Origin: Candidatus Levyibacteriota bacterium
GTDB taxonomy: Bacteria; Patescibacteriota; Microgenomatia; Levybacterales; UBA12049
Length of the DNA: 8,179 nucleotides
Reading direction: 5' to 3'
Assembly: GCA_016192645.1 (NCBI GenBank)
Contig: JACPTT010000015.1
Location: 1 to 8,179, forward strand
Both the position numbers and the translations under genes were made by a program. Below the pieces are notes generated by a model. The model made no database searches. It saw only the letters and a program-made list of their open reading frames with translations, and was not told the origin of the DNA. Numbering within the stretch: the stretch's first letter is position 1; the number at the start of each line of letters is the position of its first letter. Positions 1 through 5,587 of this stretch are shown here, piece after piece.

Positions 1-2
1 AC

Positions 3-473
3 TGGCTAGGCATTCATGCTACAAAGCTTAATGCCCACCTTGTGCGAACAATTTTTCGCGATATTGCCCATCCTTACATAATTAAGCATTACGAAATTAT
101 TCGGAAAGTTTCGGAACCGGTTGTAGTTGCTGCTGGCTGGAAGCCGGGTTGGTCAACCGACTATGATGCGGTTTTGCTTTGTGAAGACTACAATGTAAAA
201 ACAATTGTTAATTTAAGTAATATCGATCGGGCTTATGATAAAGATCCAAAGAAATTCTCAGATGCTAAGCCGATCGACAAAATTTCTTGGGAGGATTTTC
301 GAAAAATCGTAGGTGATGAATGGATTCCGGGTATAAATGCACCTTTTGATCCGGTTGCAGCTCAAAAAGCCCAGGAATTTGGTGTAAAAGTTATTATATT
401 AAGCGGAAATGATTTTGAGAATCTCGAAAAATACTTTCGGAATGAGGAGTTTGTGGGAACAGTGATCGAATGA
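3..473 (+). CDS. pyrH: UMP kinase (PyrH), 3' part; start lies before the window
   Basis: UMP kinase phosphorylates UMP to UDP with ATP, a cytosolic step of pyrimidine nucleotide synthesis. The reading frame is already open at base 3 (WLGIHATKLNAHLVRTIF), so the gene enters from the left; the GTG at 42 is internal. About 156 residues are visible, against a usual family length of roughly 225-240. Recognisable parts of the amino-acid-kinase fold are the glycine loop GWKPGWSTDYDA, the segment NLSNIDRAYDKDPKK (counterpart of the family's ATNVDGVYDKDP) and the C-terminal strand GVKVIILSG. The loop is WKPGWSTDYD rather than the usual bacterial GGTGNPFFTTD, which puts it closer to archaeal-type or CPR UMP kinases. 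The last 12 codons lie inside a 98-bp tandem duplication. Stop codon is TGA. Family is clear; the subgroup is inferred. Confidence 0.88.
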   Translation, partial: WLGIHATKLNAHLVRTIFRDIAHPYIIKHYEIIRKVSEPVVVAAGWKPGWSTDYDAVLLCEDYNVKTIVNLSNIDRAYDKDPKKFSDAKPIDKISWEDFRKIVGDEWIPGINAPFDPVAAQKAQEFGVKVIILSGNDFENLEKYFRNEEFVGTVIE

Positions 474-533
474 TAGAATGACATTGTTCTAGCAATTTAG
501 CAATGTTAAATTCTATTTTTCTTCAAAGCTTCA
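436..533 (+). repeat. 98-bp tandem duplication, copy 1 (pyrH tail + recF head)
   Basis: Bases 436-533 are repeated directly at 534-631 with an offset of exactly 98. The copy holds the last 12 codons of pyrH, its stop, the short spacer and the first ten codons of recF. Only three positions differ: 446 G versus 544 A, 461 A versus 559 T, and 467 C versus 565 T. All three are third codon positions of pyrH and synonymous (Glu, Thr, Ile). From 468 to 533 the copies are identical. In this copy the recF head (ATG at 503) runs in frame into the second pyrH tail, giving a 22-codon chimera that ends at 571. Confidence 0.95.
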
Positions 534-631
534 TTCGGAATGAAGAGTTTGTGGGAACTGTGATTGAATGATAGAATGACATTGTTCTAGCAATTTAGCA
601 ATGTTAAATTCTATTTTTCTTCAAAGCTTCA
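534..631 (+). repeat. 98-bp tandem duplication, copy 2 (leads into intact recF)
   Basis: Second direct copy of 436-533, with no bases between the copies. It carries an orphan pyrH tail in the recF-head reading frame (stop TGA at 569-571), then the spacer and the true recF start at 601. If one copy were removed, pyrH would end about 29 bp before the recF start, a normal operon spacing. The arrangement is therefore either a recent tandem duplication or a local assembly error that joined two near-identical strain alleles. Confidence 0.95.
579..604 (+). promoter_or_regulatory. Possible hairpin over the recF start codon
   Basis: ACATTG (579-584) can pair with CAATGT (599-604). Inside it, CTA (587-589) pairs with TAG (596-598), leaving a two-base TT bulge and the loop GCAATT. 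The 3' arm contains the recF ATG (601-603), so folding would hide the start codon in mRNA read through from pyrH. No U-tract follows, so it does not look like an intrinsic terminator. The same hairpin is present at 481-506 in the other repeat copy. The stem is short and AT-rich; function is inferred only. Confidence 0.3.
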
Positions 632-1647
632 GAAGTTACTCAAAGTCAGAGTTTAAGTTTGGATCAGGATTGACTTTCATTGTTGGTCCCAATACCTCTG
701 GTAAAACAAACCTTATCGAAGCAATTTTTTTGCTCTCAACCGGAAAAAGTTTTCGGGCAGAAAACTATACGCAGATGATTAGTTTCGGAAAGGATTTGGC
801 TCGGGTCAAAGGTATGGTAGGAGACATTGATCTTGAGGTTGTGATTACCAATGAGCAAAAAAAGTATTTAGTAAACGGAGTTTCAAAAAGAAGAGCTGAT
901 TTTGCCGGACATTTGCCTGCGGTTCTTTTCTCACCCTTAGATCTTGATGTCATTGTTGATTCACCGGGACTTCGGCGCGATTTTTTGGATTTTGTTCTGG
1001 AACAAGTTGATCGGGAATACCGTTTATCGGTTGTTGCTTATTCTAAGGCTCTTCGGCAGCGAAATGCTCTTTTGGAAACGACACAAGAAACAGGCGTTAG
1101 AAACGAAAAGCAATTTGAATACTGGGACCAGATTTTAATAGAAAACGGCCAAGTTATCACTCAAAAAAGAGGAGAGTTTATTGAATTTGTTAACGCTTCT
1201 TCAAAGGATATTTTTGATTTTGTAATGTTTTATGACAAAAGCATTATTTCAACAGAGCGACTGCTTCAATATCGGGAGGCAGAGGTTTCTTCGGGAGTAA
1301 CCCTTGTTGGGCCGCACCGGGATGACTTTTCGGTTTCCATGTTTAATCCTTCGACAAGCTCAGGACAGGCAGCAACGCATGATATTAAGTTTTTTGGCTC
1401 TCGGGGGCAGCAGCGCTTAACTATTTTGCAGCTTAAACTCCTACAGCTTGCCTTTATCGAAAAAAACTTGGGAGAACGACCGATTCTTTTATTGGACGAT
1501 ATTTTCTCGGAACTTGACGAAGAGCATATAAAATTAGTTCTGGAGCTTATGCAAGGTCAGCAAACGATTATTACTACCACTCACAAAGAATTCGTGCCCA
1601 AAAAATTATTAGATAAAGCAGATATGATAGAATTAAAGTCGAAATGA
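601..1647 (+). CDS. recF: DNA replication and repair protein RecF
   Basis: RecF is an SMC/ABC-like ATPase that binds single-strand gaps and, with RecO and RecR, helps load RecA at stalled forks. At 348 residues it fits the usual 350-370. The order of motifs is complete: Walker A GPNTSGKT (29-36, with Thr where the family often has Gly), the LVGPHRDD block, the ABC signature SRGQQR (267-272), Walker B PILLLDD (294-300) followed by the D-loop SELD (303-306), and the switch TTTH ending at His328. Residues 249-260 (NPSTSSGQAATH), just before the signature, look like an insertion encoded by a REP-like repeat. The start at 601 is supported by the conserved N-terminal strand LQSFRSYSKSEF. No Shine-Dalgarno is visible. 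The end overlaps the next gene by 4 bp (ATGA), suggesting translational coupling. RecF and PyrH family assignments are independent; their adjacency has no obvious functional meaning. Confidence 0.93.
   Translation: MLNSIFLQSFRSYSKSEFKFGSGLTFIVGPNTSGKTNLIEAIFLLSTGKSFRAENYTQMISFGKDLARVKGMVGDIDLEVVITNEQKKYLVNGVSKRRADFAGHLPAVLFSPLDLDVIVDSPGLRRDFLDFVLEQVDREYRLSVVAYSKALRQRNALLETTQETGVRNEKQFEYWDQILIENGQVITQKRGEFIEFVNASSKDIFDFVMFYDKSIISTERLLQYREAEVSSGVTLVGPHRDDFSVSMFNPSTSSGQAATHDIKFFGSRGQQRLTILQLKLLQLAFIEKNLGERPILLLDDIFSELDEEHIKLVLELMQGQQTIITTTHKEFVPKKLLDKADMIELKSK
1348..1370 (+). repeat. REP-like repeat fragment inside recF
   Basis: The sequence begins CCTTCGACAAGCTCAGG and is read in frame as PSTSSGQ. 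Short TTCGACAAGCTCAGG-type repeats are widespread in many bacterial and CPR genomes, between genes and inside them. Here it sits exactly where RecF families have a short variable loop before the SRGQQR signature, so it looks like an in-frame insertion tolerated in that loop. That it belongs to this repeat family is from memory of the motif, not from a search. Confidence 0.6.
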
Positions 1648-2576
1648 AATCATTTTTGGTAGCTGATTTAAAAAAGCTGTATATTCCGCCTCCGGATTCG
1701 CATAAAGGGCAGAACGGAAAGCTCTTAATTATTGGCGGGTCGCATTTGTTTCACGCCGCTTCTTTATGGGCTTTAAAAGTCGCCTCGCGGATTGTTGACA
1801 TGGTTTTTTACTCCTCGGTTCCTGAAAACAACGAGATTGTACAAAAAGCCAAAGAGGAGTTTAGGGACGGAATCGTCGTTCGCCGAGAAGATATTGAGTC
1901 GTATATTGAAGAAGCAGACTGCATCTTGATAGGTCCAGGCATGTTAAGAAATAAAAAATTAAAAATTAAAAATGAAAAATCACAATTAAAAATCCAAAAT
2001 TTGGATCAGATAAATAAACTAAAAGACGAGGGGGGACAGACATATTATTTAACAAAGTATTTGCTTGATAAATACCCTCACAAAAAATGGGTGATTGATG
2101 CGGGAAGTTTGCAGATGATGGAAGCGGAGTGGCTCAGGCAACTCAAAGGAAACGTGATTGTGACGCCGCATGTCAAAGAGTTTGAAAGACTGTTCGGATT
2201 CAAAATTCAAAATTCAAAATTCAAAATTACAGGTCAAAAGTCAAAAGTTAAGAACGAGAGCGTTAAGCAAATGGCAGGAGAGTATAACTGCATTATTCTT
2301 CTTAAAGGGCCAACGGATGTTGTTTGTTCGCCAAAAGAGTGTGTTCAAATCTCGGGGGGGAATGCGGGGATGACAAAGGGAGGAACAGGGGATGTTCTGG
2401 CAGGATTAGTTGCGGCCTTGAGTTGTAAAAACGATCTTTTTTTAGCAGCCGCGGCAGGCTCATTCATTAACAAAAAAGCAGGAGAATCCTTGTTTAAAAG
2501 GGTAGGTCCTTACTTTAACGCTTCTGATCTTGCCGACGAAATCCCGAGAGCGATGAAAGAACTTATTCTCACCTAA
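1644..2576 (+). CDS. nnrD: ADP/ATP-dependent NAD(P)H-hydrate dehydratase (NnrD / YjeF C-terminal domain)
   Basis: A ribokinase-fold repair enzyme that dehydrates damaged NADHX/NADPHX back to NADH/NADPH using a nucleoside phosphate. Signs: the N-terminal HKGQNGKLLIIGGS (family HKGxxGxxLxxGGS), LIGPGM near residue 97, WVIDAGSLQ, NVIVTPHVKEFERLFG (family TPHxxEF/LxRL) and the signature NAGMTKGGTGDVLAG with Asn240 and the catalytic-type Asp250. It has only the dehydratase domain; the epimerase (YjeF-N) half often fused to it is absent. Two Lys/Asn/Ile-rich loops, near residues 103-130 and 187-205, are encoded by heptanucleotide repeats and lengthen the protein to 310 residues, against about 275-285 for single-domain relatives. 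The start overlaps the recF stop as ATGA. The end overlaps the convergent - strand gene by 8 bp. Confidence 0.9.
   Translation: MKSFLVADLKKLYIPPPDSHKGQNGKLLIIGGSHLFHAASLWALKVASRIVDMVFYSSVPENNEIVQKAKEEFRDGIVVRREDIESYIEEADCILIGPGMLRNKKLKIKNEKSQLKIQNLDQINKLKDEGGQTYYLTKYLLDKYPHKKWVIDAGSLQMMEAEWLRQLKGNVIVTPHVKEFERLFGFKIQNSKFKITGQKSKVKNESVKQMAGEYNCIILLKGPTDVVCSPKECVQISGGNAGMTKGGTGDVLAGLVAALSCKNDLFLAAAAGSFINKKAGESLFKRVGPYFNASDLADEIPRAMKELILT
1952..2001 (+). repeat. Heptanucleotide-periodic A-rich insertion in nnrD (1)
   Basis: Successive 7-mers starting at 1954 read AAAAATT, AAAAATT, AAAAATG, AAAAATC and then decay, still with a period of about 7. Read in frame it gives LKIKNEKSQLKIQN, placed between the LIGPGM motif and the following helix, where relatives have a short loop. 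The pure AAAAATT unit would hit TAA in some phase; here the frame and point changes avoid it. Confidence 0.75.
2199..2246 (+). repeat. Heptanucleotide repeat TTCAAAA in nnrD (2)
   Basis: Four exact TTCAAAA units cover 2199-2226. After a 6-bp interruption come two GTCAAAA units (2233-2246). In frame this reads FKIQNSKFKI and then a Lys-rich stretch, lying between the ERLFG motif and ESVKQMA, a surface-loop position in this fold. Confidence 0.9.
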
Positions 2577-2949
2577 TCTCTATTTTTGTATGAAGCGGTA
2601 TTCCTTTCAGGTTCCAACCTCTTGCTTTAGTTACGTTTGTTGCAATTCTTATTTCTTCTAGTCCTTTTTGGATCATGCCAATCGCTCTGCCCAAAGCAAG
2701 AGCACCTATTATTTGAGTTCCGTAGACTGTTGTATATAGACCGGCAAACCTTCCTGGATCTAAACTGGGATTAACCTGAACAAAGAATCCTCCAATAGCG
2801 AAAGGCAGAGCAACCGTTCCCATAATAGTTCCTATTCTTACCATTTGCTGAGCATCTTGCAATAGTTTATTCAATTCTTTAGGAGTAAGTTGAGCCATTT
2901 CGAATCGTCTCTGAATGAAGTTGGTATTTTGTCGTTCTTGCCTTGGCAT
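2569..2949 (-). CDS. Small membrane protein of unknown function
   Basis: A 126-residue protein I do not recognise. It has a basic, Gln-rich N-terminus, then two hydrophobic segments at about residues 39-57 and 70-93, the second Gly/Ala-rich, and a basic C-terminal tail. This suggests a small inner-membrane protein with two helices. The start is 6 bp after the stop of the upstream DUF5654-like gene on the same strand, so the two probably form an operon. No Shine-Dalgarno is visible before the ATG at 2949. An internal ATG at 2898 (reading MAQLTPKELN) is an alternative start that would drop the first 17 residues. Its stop TGA overlaps the last 8 bp of the convergent nnrD gene. Confidence 0.7.
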   Translation of the reverse strand: MPRQERQNTNFIQRRFEMAQLTPKELNKLLQDAQQMVRIGTIMGTVALPFAIGGFFVQVNPSLDPGRFAGLYTTVYGTQIIGALALGRAIGMIQKGLEEIRIATNVTKARGWNLKGIPLHTKIEIR

Positions 2950-2955
2950 ATATAT

Positions 2956-3222
2956 CTACTTGCTTTTTAATTTCTGCAATGCTCGGGAAAGTTGGAGCGT
3001 AACAGTGACTGCAAGGGTAGTAACTACGATTGCATAGATAAGAAGAGAAATAATGCCGCTCTCAGGACCCGGGAGGACCCTCGTGATATATTCCTTAACA
3101 AGCTCTTGCACTACATTATTCCAAGCCAGCGCTGCAACCAATCCAAAACCGCTTGTTGCCAACGTAAGCATTTGTCGGACAATTTCTGTATGTAGCCTTC
3201 TTTTTTTGCTTTGCTTCTCCAC
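2956..3222 (-). CDS. DUF5654-like small membrane protein
   Basis: An 88-residue protein with a basic N-terminus, the conserved-looking stretch MLTLATSGFGLVAALAWN (from residue 18) that forms the first membrane helix, and a second helix at about 56-77 (IYAIVVTTLAVTVTLQL), ending in a basic tail. The LATSGFGLVAALAWN pattern is what I recall for the DUF5654 family, common in CPR bacteria and some archaea, whose function is unknown. The start is GTG at 3222, 7 bp downstream of a TATACT -10 box, with no Shine-Dalgarno. The gene is divergent from the Fic gene across a 58-bp spacer and is followed after 6 bp by a second two-TM protein gene. Confidence 0.78.
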   Translation of the reverse strand: MEKQSKKRRLHTEIVRQMLTLATSGFGLVAALAWNNVVQELVKEYITRVLPGPESGIISLLIYAIVVTTLAVTVTLQLSRALQKLKSK

Positions 3223-3229
3223 AGCTTAA

Positions 3230-3259
3230 AGTATAACACAATTCTTGCTTTTCGGTAAA
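3230..3259 (-). promoter_or_regulatory. Sigma70-like promoter of the DUF5654-like gene
   Basis: On the - strand, TTTACC (3259-3254) and TATACT (3235-3230) are 18 bp apart. The -10 box ends 7 bp before the GTG start at 3222, so transcription would begin at or beside the start codon. The element interleaves with the divergent Fic promoter. Confidence 0.5.
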
Positions 3260-3273
3260 TCTTCGGTTATTAT
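3245..3273 (+). promoter_or_regulatory. Sigma70-like promoter of the Fic gene
   Basis: TTGCTT (3245-3250) and TATTAT (3268-3273) are separated by 17 bp. An overlapping perfect TATAAT is at 3271-3276, but with a 20-bp spacer. The ATG follows at 3281, 7 bp after TATTAT, again implying a leaderless or nearly leaderless mRNA. The region overlaps the opposite promoter, so the two may compete for RNA polymerase. Confidence 0.55.
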
Positions 3274-3280
3274 AATTAGG

Positions 3281-4327
3281 ATGTATCAGCCAAGGTTTAC
3301 TATCACCAATAAAATCCTCAAAAACATCGGCATTATTGAAGCTTGCAAAGAAGTAATTGACCACGCGCCGCTTTTGCCTTATTATGAGAAGAAGTTTAGG
3401 GATGAGGCTTTGATTCGAACCGTTCACTACGGAACTCATATTGAGGGCAATGAGCTTAATTTGTCTCAAGCAGAAAGGGTTTTAGCCGGAGAAGATGTAG
3501 TTGGCCGTGATCGAGACATTTGGGAAGTTATAAACTATCGAAAAGTCACAGATTATATTTCCGGAATTCAGAATAGTAACTATGAGATAACAGAGGAAGT
3601 GATTAAGAAGATACATAAGATAACGGTTCATCGAATTCTGCCGGAGAAGGAGAGTGGGGAATATCGAAAAAAGCAGGTAGTTTTGAAAAATAGCAAAACC
3701 GGGCAAGTGTCTTTCAAACCGCCCTTGGCAATTGCCGTTCCCTACCAAATAAAGGATTTACTGTCATTTATAAATAGCGATTCAAATAAAGATATTCATC
3801 CAGTTTTGAAAAGCGGAGTTGTTCATTACGAATTAGTACGAATCCATCCTTTTTTGGACGGAAACGGCAGGGTTGCAAGAGCTCTTTCAACTCTAATCTT
3901 GTTTTTAGAAGGATATGACATTCGAAAATTCTTTTCTTTGGAGGAGTATTTTGACAAAGATGCCGGCAGTTACTATAAGGCTTTGCAGAGTGTTCAAAAA
4001 CAAAAAGGAGATTTAACTTTTTGGCTTGAGTATTTTACCCAAGGGTTGTCTTTTGAGCTTTCAAAAATAAAAGAGCGGGTTGAGCGAATTTCAATTGACG
4101 CAAAACTAAAAGAAAAACTGGGAGGAAAGCCAATTTTACTTTCGGACCGGCAACTCAAGATTATCGAATATATTCAGCAAACAGGTTATCTTCAAAACAA
4201 AGCCTTCAAAACTCTTTTTCCGTTTGTTTCCGAAGACACAATTTTAAACGAATTAAAACCTCTTCTTAAAGAAGGAATCATAAAAAAGAAAGGAATCACC
4301 AAATCCGCAAAGTATGTGATGGGTTAA
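3281..4327 (+). CDS. Fic-domain protein (AMPylase) with C-terminal winged helix
   Basis: Fic proteins transfer AMP, or another nucleotide part, to hydroxyl side chains of target proteins. The catalytic motif is complete: HPFLDGNGRVAR at residues 189-200, with His189 as general base, Asp193 at the metal-binding position, and the phosphate-binding GNGR. An N-terminal helix carries GTHIEGNEL around Glu55, matching the autoinhibitory (S/T)xxxE(G/N) helix of class II Fic proteins; the position four before Glu is Gly, with Thr one residue later. The last 60 or so residues (DRQLKIIEYIQQ onward) look like a winged helix-turn-helix, typical of the long Fic/DUF4172-like architecture. The ATG at 3281 is preferred over a TTG at 3245, because that TTG falls in the -35 box and the conserved QPRF start follows 3281. 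Length is 348 residues. No separate antitoxin gene is seen. The target is unknown. Its TAA stop overlaps the opposite gene's stop. Confidence 0.9.
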   Translation: MYQPRFTITNKILKNIGIIEACKEVIDHAPLLPYYEKKFRDEALIRTVHYGTHIEGNELNLSQAERVLAGEDVVGRDRDIWEVINYRKVTDYISGIQNSNYEITEEVIKKIHKITVHRILPEKESGEYRKKQVVLKNSKTGQVSFKPPLAIAVPYQIKDLLSFINSDSNKDIHPVLKSGVVHYELVRIHPFLDGNGRVARALSTLILFLEGYDIRKFFSLEEYFDKDAGSYYKALQSVQKQKGDLTFWLEYFTQGLSFELSKIKERVERISIDAKLKEKLGGKPILLSDRQLKIIEYIQQTGYLQNKAFKTLFPFVSEDTILNELKPLLKEGIIKKKGITKSAKYVMG

Positions 4328-4962
4328 GGAGTTGAAGGGGTAATTGGGGATTGGATTGGTTCAATTGTAGTATTGCCTTCACCATCGGTTGAGATTTTTA
4401 ATTGGGCATCTGCAGATGCTTCTATAGATGATAGTGGACTCCATATACTACCTAATTTTTTAGCTTCTGAATCAATAAGTCCCATTTTTTCTCTTAGTTC
4501 TTCTGATGTCCCGCGACTATGAAGAAGTTCAGCATACATAAGTCTTGCGCAATAATTCCCAAGCCTGTCGAAGGTAGCAATGACTAGCGGATGTGCTGTC
4601 GATTTATCGACAAGTATTTGACCCTCTCTAGGAATTTCTTCCTCCTCTTTTTCTTCGGAATACTCAATCTCATAATGTTGGTCTGACTTAACAGAAACTT
4701 TTACCTCCCTTGCTGTTCTGAGCGCTTCAAGGGTGGATATTATGCTTTGAGGAGCAGATTTGATTTCATCAACTTGTTCTTGTTCTTGCTGACTGAGACC
4801 TGTTGGTAAAGAAGATATTAGCGAACGTATTTGATCTAACGGTTCGGTTGCCATTTGAAACAATCCCCTTGCAAAGGGGCGGATAATATTTTTTGGAACG
4901 ATTATTTCTTCTGGTGTTGCGGCTTCTGGTGGTTTCGGTTGTTCAGCAGGGGGTAAAGTCAT
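4324..4962 (-). CDS. Hypothetical soluble protein with Pro-rich ends
   Basis: A 212-residue protein I do not recognise. The first 22 residues are rich in Pro, Glu and Ala, and the last 12 are again Pro/Ser/Thr-rich, so both ends are probably disordered. The middle has an amphipathic helical region (residues 30-90, with the run QQEQEQ), an acidic patch EEKEEEE near 105, and a more ordered section containing HPLVIATFDRLGNYCARLMYAELLHSRG. No signal peptide or membrane segment is visible. The ATG at 4962 is 6 bp downstream of TATAAT. The gene is divergent from the 188-aa gene at 5021 across a 58-bp spacer and convergent with the Fic gene, sharing the bases TTAA as overlapping stop codons. Function is unknown; codon use resembles its neighbours. 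Confidence 0.75.
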   Translation of the reverse strand: MTLPPAEQPKPPEAATPEEIIVPKNIIRPFARGLFQMATEPLDQIRSLISSLPTGLSQQEQEQVDEIKSAPQSIISTLEALRTAREVKVSVKSDQHYEIEYSEEKEEEEIPREGQILVDKSTAHPLVIATFDRLGNYCARLMYAELLHSRGTSEELREKMGLIDSEAKKLGSIWSPLSSIEASADAQLKISTDGEGNTTIEPIQSPITPSTP

Positions 4963-4968
4963 TAACTA

Positions 4969-4997
4969 ATTATAACAAACCGATGTTGATGATACAA
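4969..4997 (-). promoter_or_regulatory. Sigma70-like promoter of the 212-aa hypothetical gene
   Basis: On the - strand, TTGTAT (4997-4992) and a perfect TATAAT (4974-4969) are 17 bp apart, the ideal spacing. Only 6 bp lie between the -10 box and the ATG at 4962, so the transcript should start at or next to the A of ATG. This is the best promoter match in the window. Confidence 0.68.
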
Positions 4998-5015
4998 TAG
5001 GTTTAGGTGTAAAAT
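4986..5015 (+). promoter_or_regulatory. Sigma70-like promoter of the 188-aa gene / ligase operon
   Basis: TTGATG (4986-4991) and TAAAAT (5010-5015) are 18 bp apart, and the ATG follows at 5021 after 5 bp. Another possible -10 box, TACAAT at 4993-4998, would give a leader of about 15 nt but has a poor -35. The element overlaps the divergent promoter for the - strand gene. Confidence 0.5.
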
Positions 5016-5020
5016 AGGGT

Positions 5021-5587
5021 ATGGTAGTAGAAAGCAAACTTAAAGTTATGGAGGCAGTTGCTGAAAGTGGACAAATTCCTACGGGAGAAAGATTGCGGCC
5101 AGAATTAAATTTTACTCATCTTACTCCTCTTGAACATGCACTTATGGGGAGTTCGGTTGATGTGATGGAGAATGGAGAGAGCAGGCTGATAAGTGGCGAG
5201 AAAATTCTAAATAGCGATGACACTTTTTTACTTCTTCCTCTGGGAGTTACTGCGGATGGTATGGATCCTGTCCAAATACTAAGAGAACGAGAAGGTAAAT
5301 ATATTGAAGGGCATTTCGCCATCTTTCATTCGCGTCAAATGGATAGAGGAGGATACCATGAAAGGATCTGGTTGCCAACAGAACTTCAAAAGGATGGAAC
5401 GATAAAGCCCGTTTTTAGAATACAACTTATAACAAGCAGAGGAGAAGTTGTTGAAGAAGAAGATCTTAATATCGACGATTTATTAAAAGTTACTCGTCGC
5501 CGAGAATACTTTGAGTTAGGTCGAGAAGGTGCGCCTGAGGGAATGCGATTATTATACTTTAGAAAGGCTAAGCCGAAAGCTGCCTGA
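5021..5587 (+). CDS. Hypothetical 188-aa protein upstream of the DNA ligase
   Basis: I do not recognise a family. The protein is soluble, mixed alpha/beta in character and highly charged. It has a hydrophobic strand TFLLLPLGV near residue 70, a central part GHFAIFHSRQMDRGGYHERIWLP that looks like beta-strands around a His/Arg-rich loop, then FRIQLITSRGE, an acidic stretch EEEDLNIDD and a basic tail ending KAKPKAA. There is no signal peptide or membrane helix. The gene lies 13 bp before the ligase ATG on the same strand, with no terminator between them, so co-transcription is likely. It shares a 58-bp divergent promoter region with the unknown gene at 4324-4962. A role connected with DNA repair is only guilt by association. 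Confidence 0.72.
   Translation: MVVESKLKVMEAVAESGQIPTGERLRPELNFTHLTPLEHALMGSSVDVMENGESRLISGEKILNSDDTFLLLPLGVTADGMDPVQILREREGKYIEGHFAIFHSRQMDRGGYHERIWLPTELQKDGTIKPVFRIQLITSRGEVVEEEDLNIDDLLKVTRRREYFELGREGAPEGMRLLYFRKAKPKAA

Noticed and set aside
503..571. Short reading frame joining the recF head to the pyrH tail (22 codons)
   Set aside because: It is a direct by-product of the 98-bp tandem duplication and has no independent support as a gene.
549..577. Possible recF promoter TTGTGG-17-TAGAAT
   Set aside because: The -35 matches poorly, the boxes fall in the pyrH tail codons, and the distance to ATG differs from the other promoters here; probably coincidence.
944..1138. Alternative-frame open stretches inside recF, nnrD, Fic and the ligase on both strands
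   Set aside because: They overlap well-supported genes, have no recognisable motifs and show codon patterns expected from out-of-frame reading.
2354..2360. Run of seven G (and six G at 2030-2035) in nnrD as a possible phase-variation tract
   Set aside because: The runs are short, the frame is intact, and they fall on Gly codons or a repeat-derived loop; no sign of switching.
3245..3280. Longer Fic start at TTG 3245
   Set aside because: This TTG is the -35 box of a good promoter, and the added 12 residues look unlike Fic N-termini.
4865..4879. CCCCTT-GCA-AAGGGG perfect hairpin
   Set aside because: It lies inside the coding sequence of the 212-aa gene, has no T-tract, and encodes ordinary residues; probably chance.
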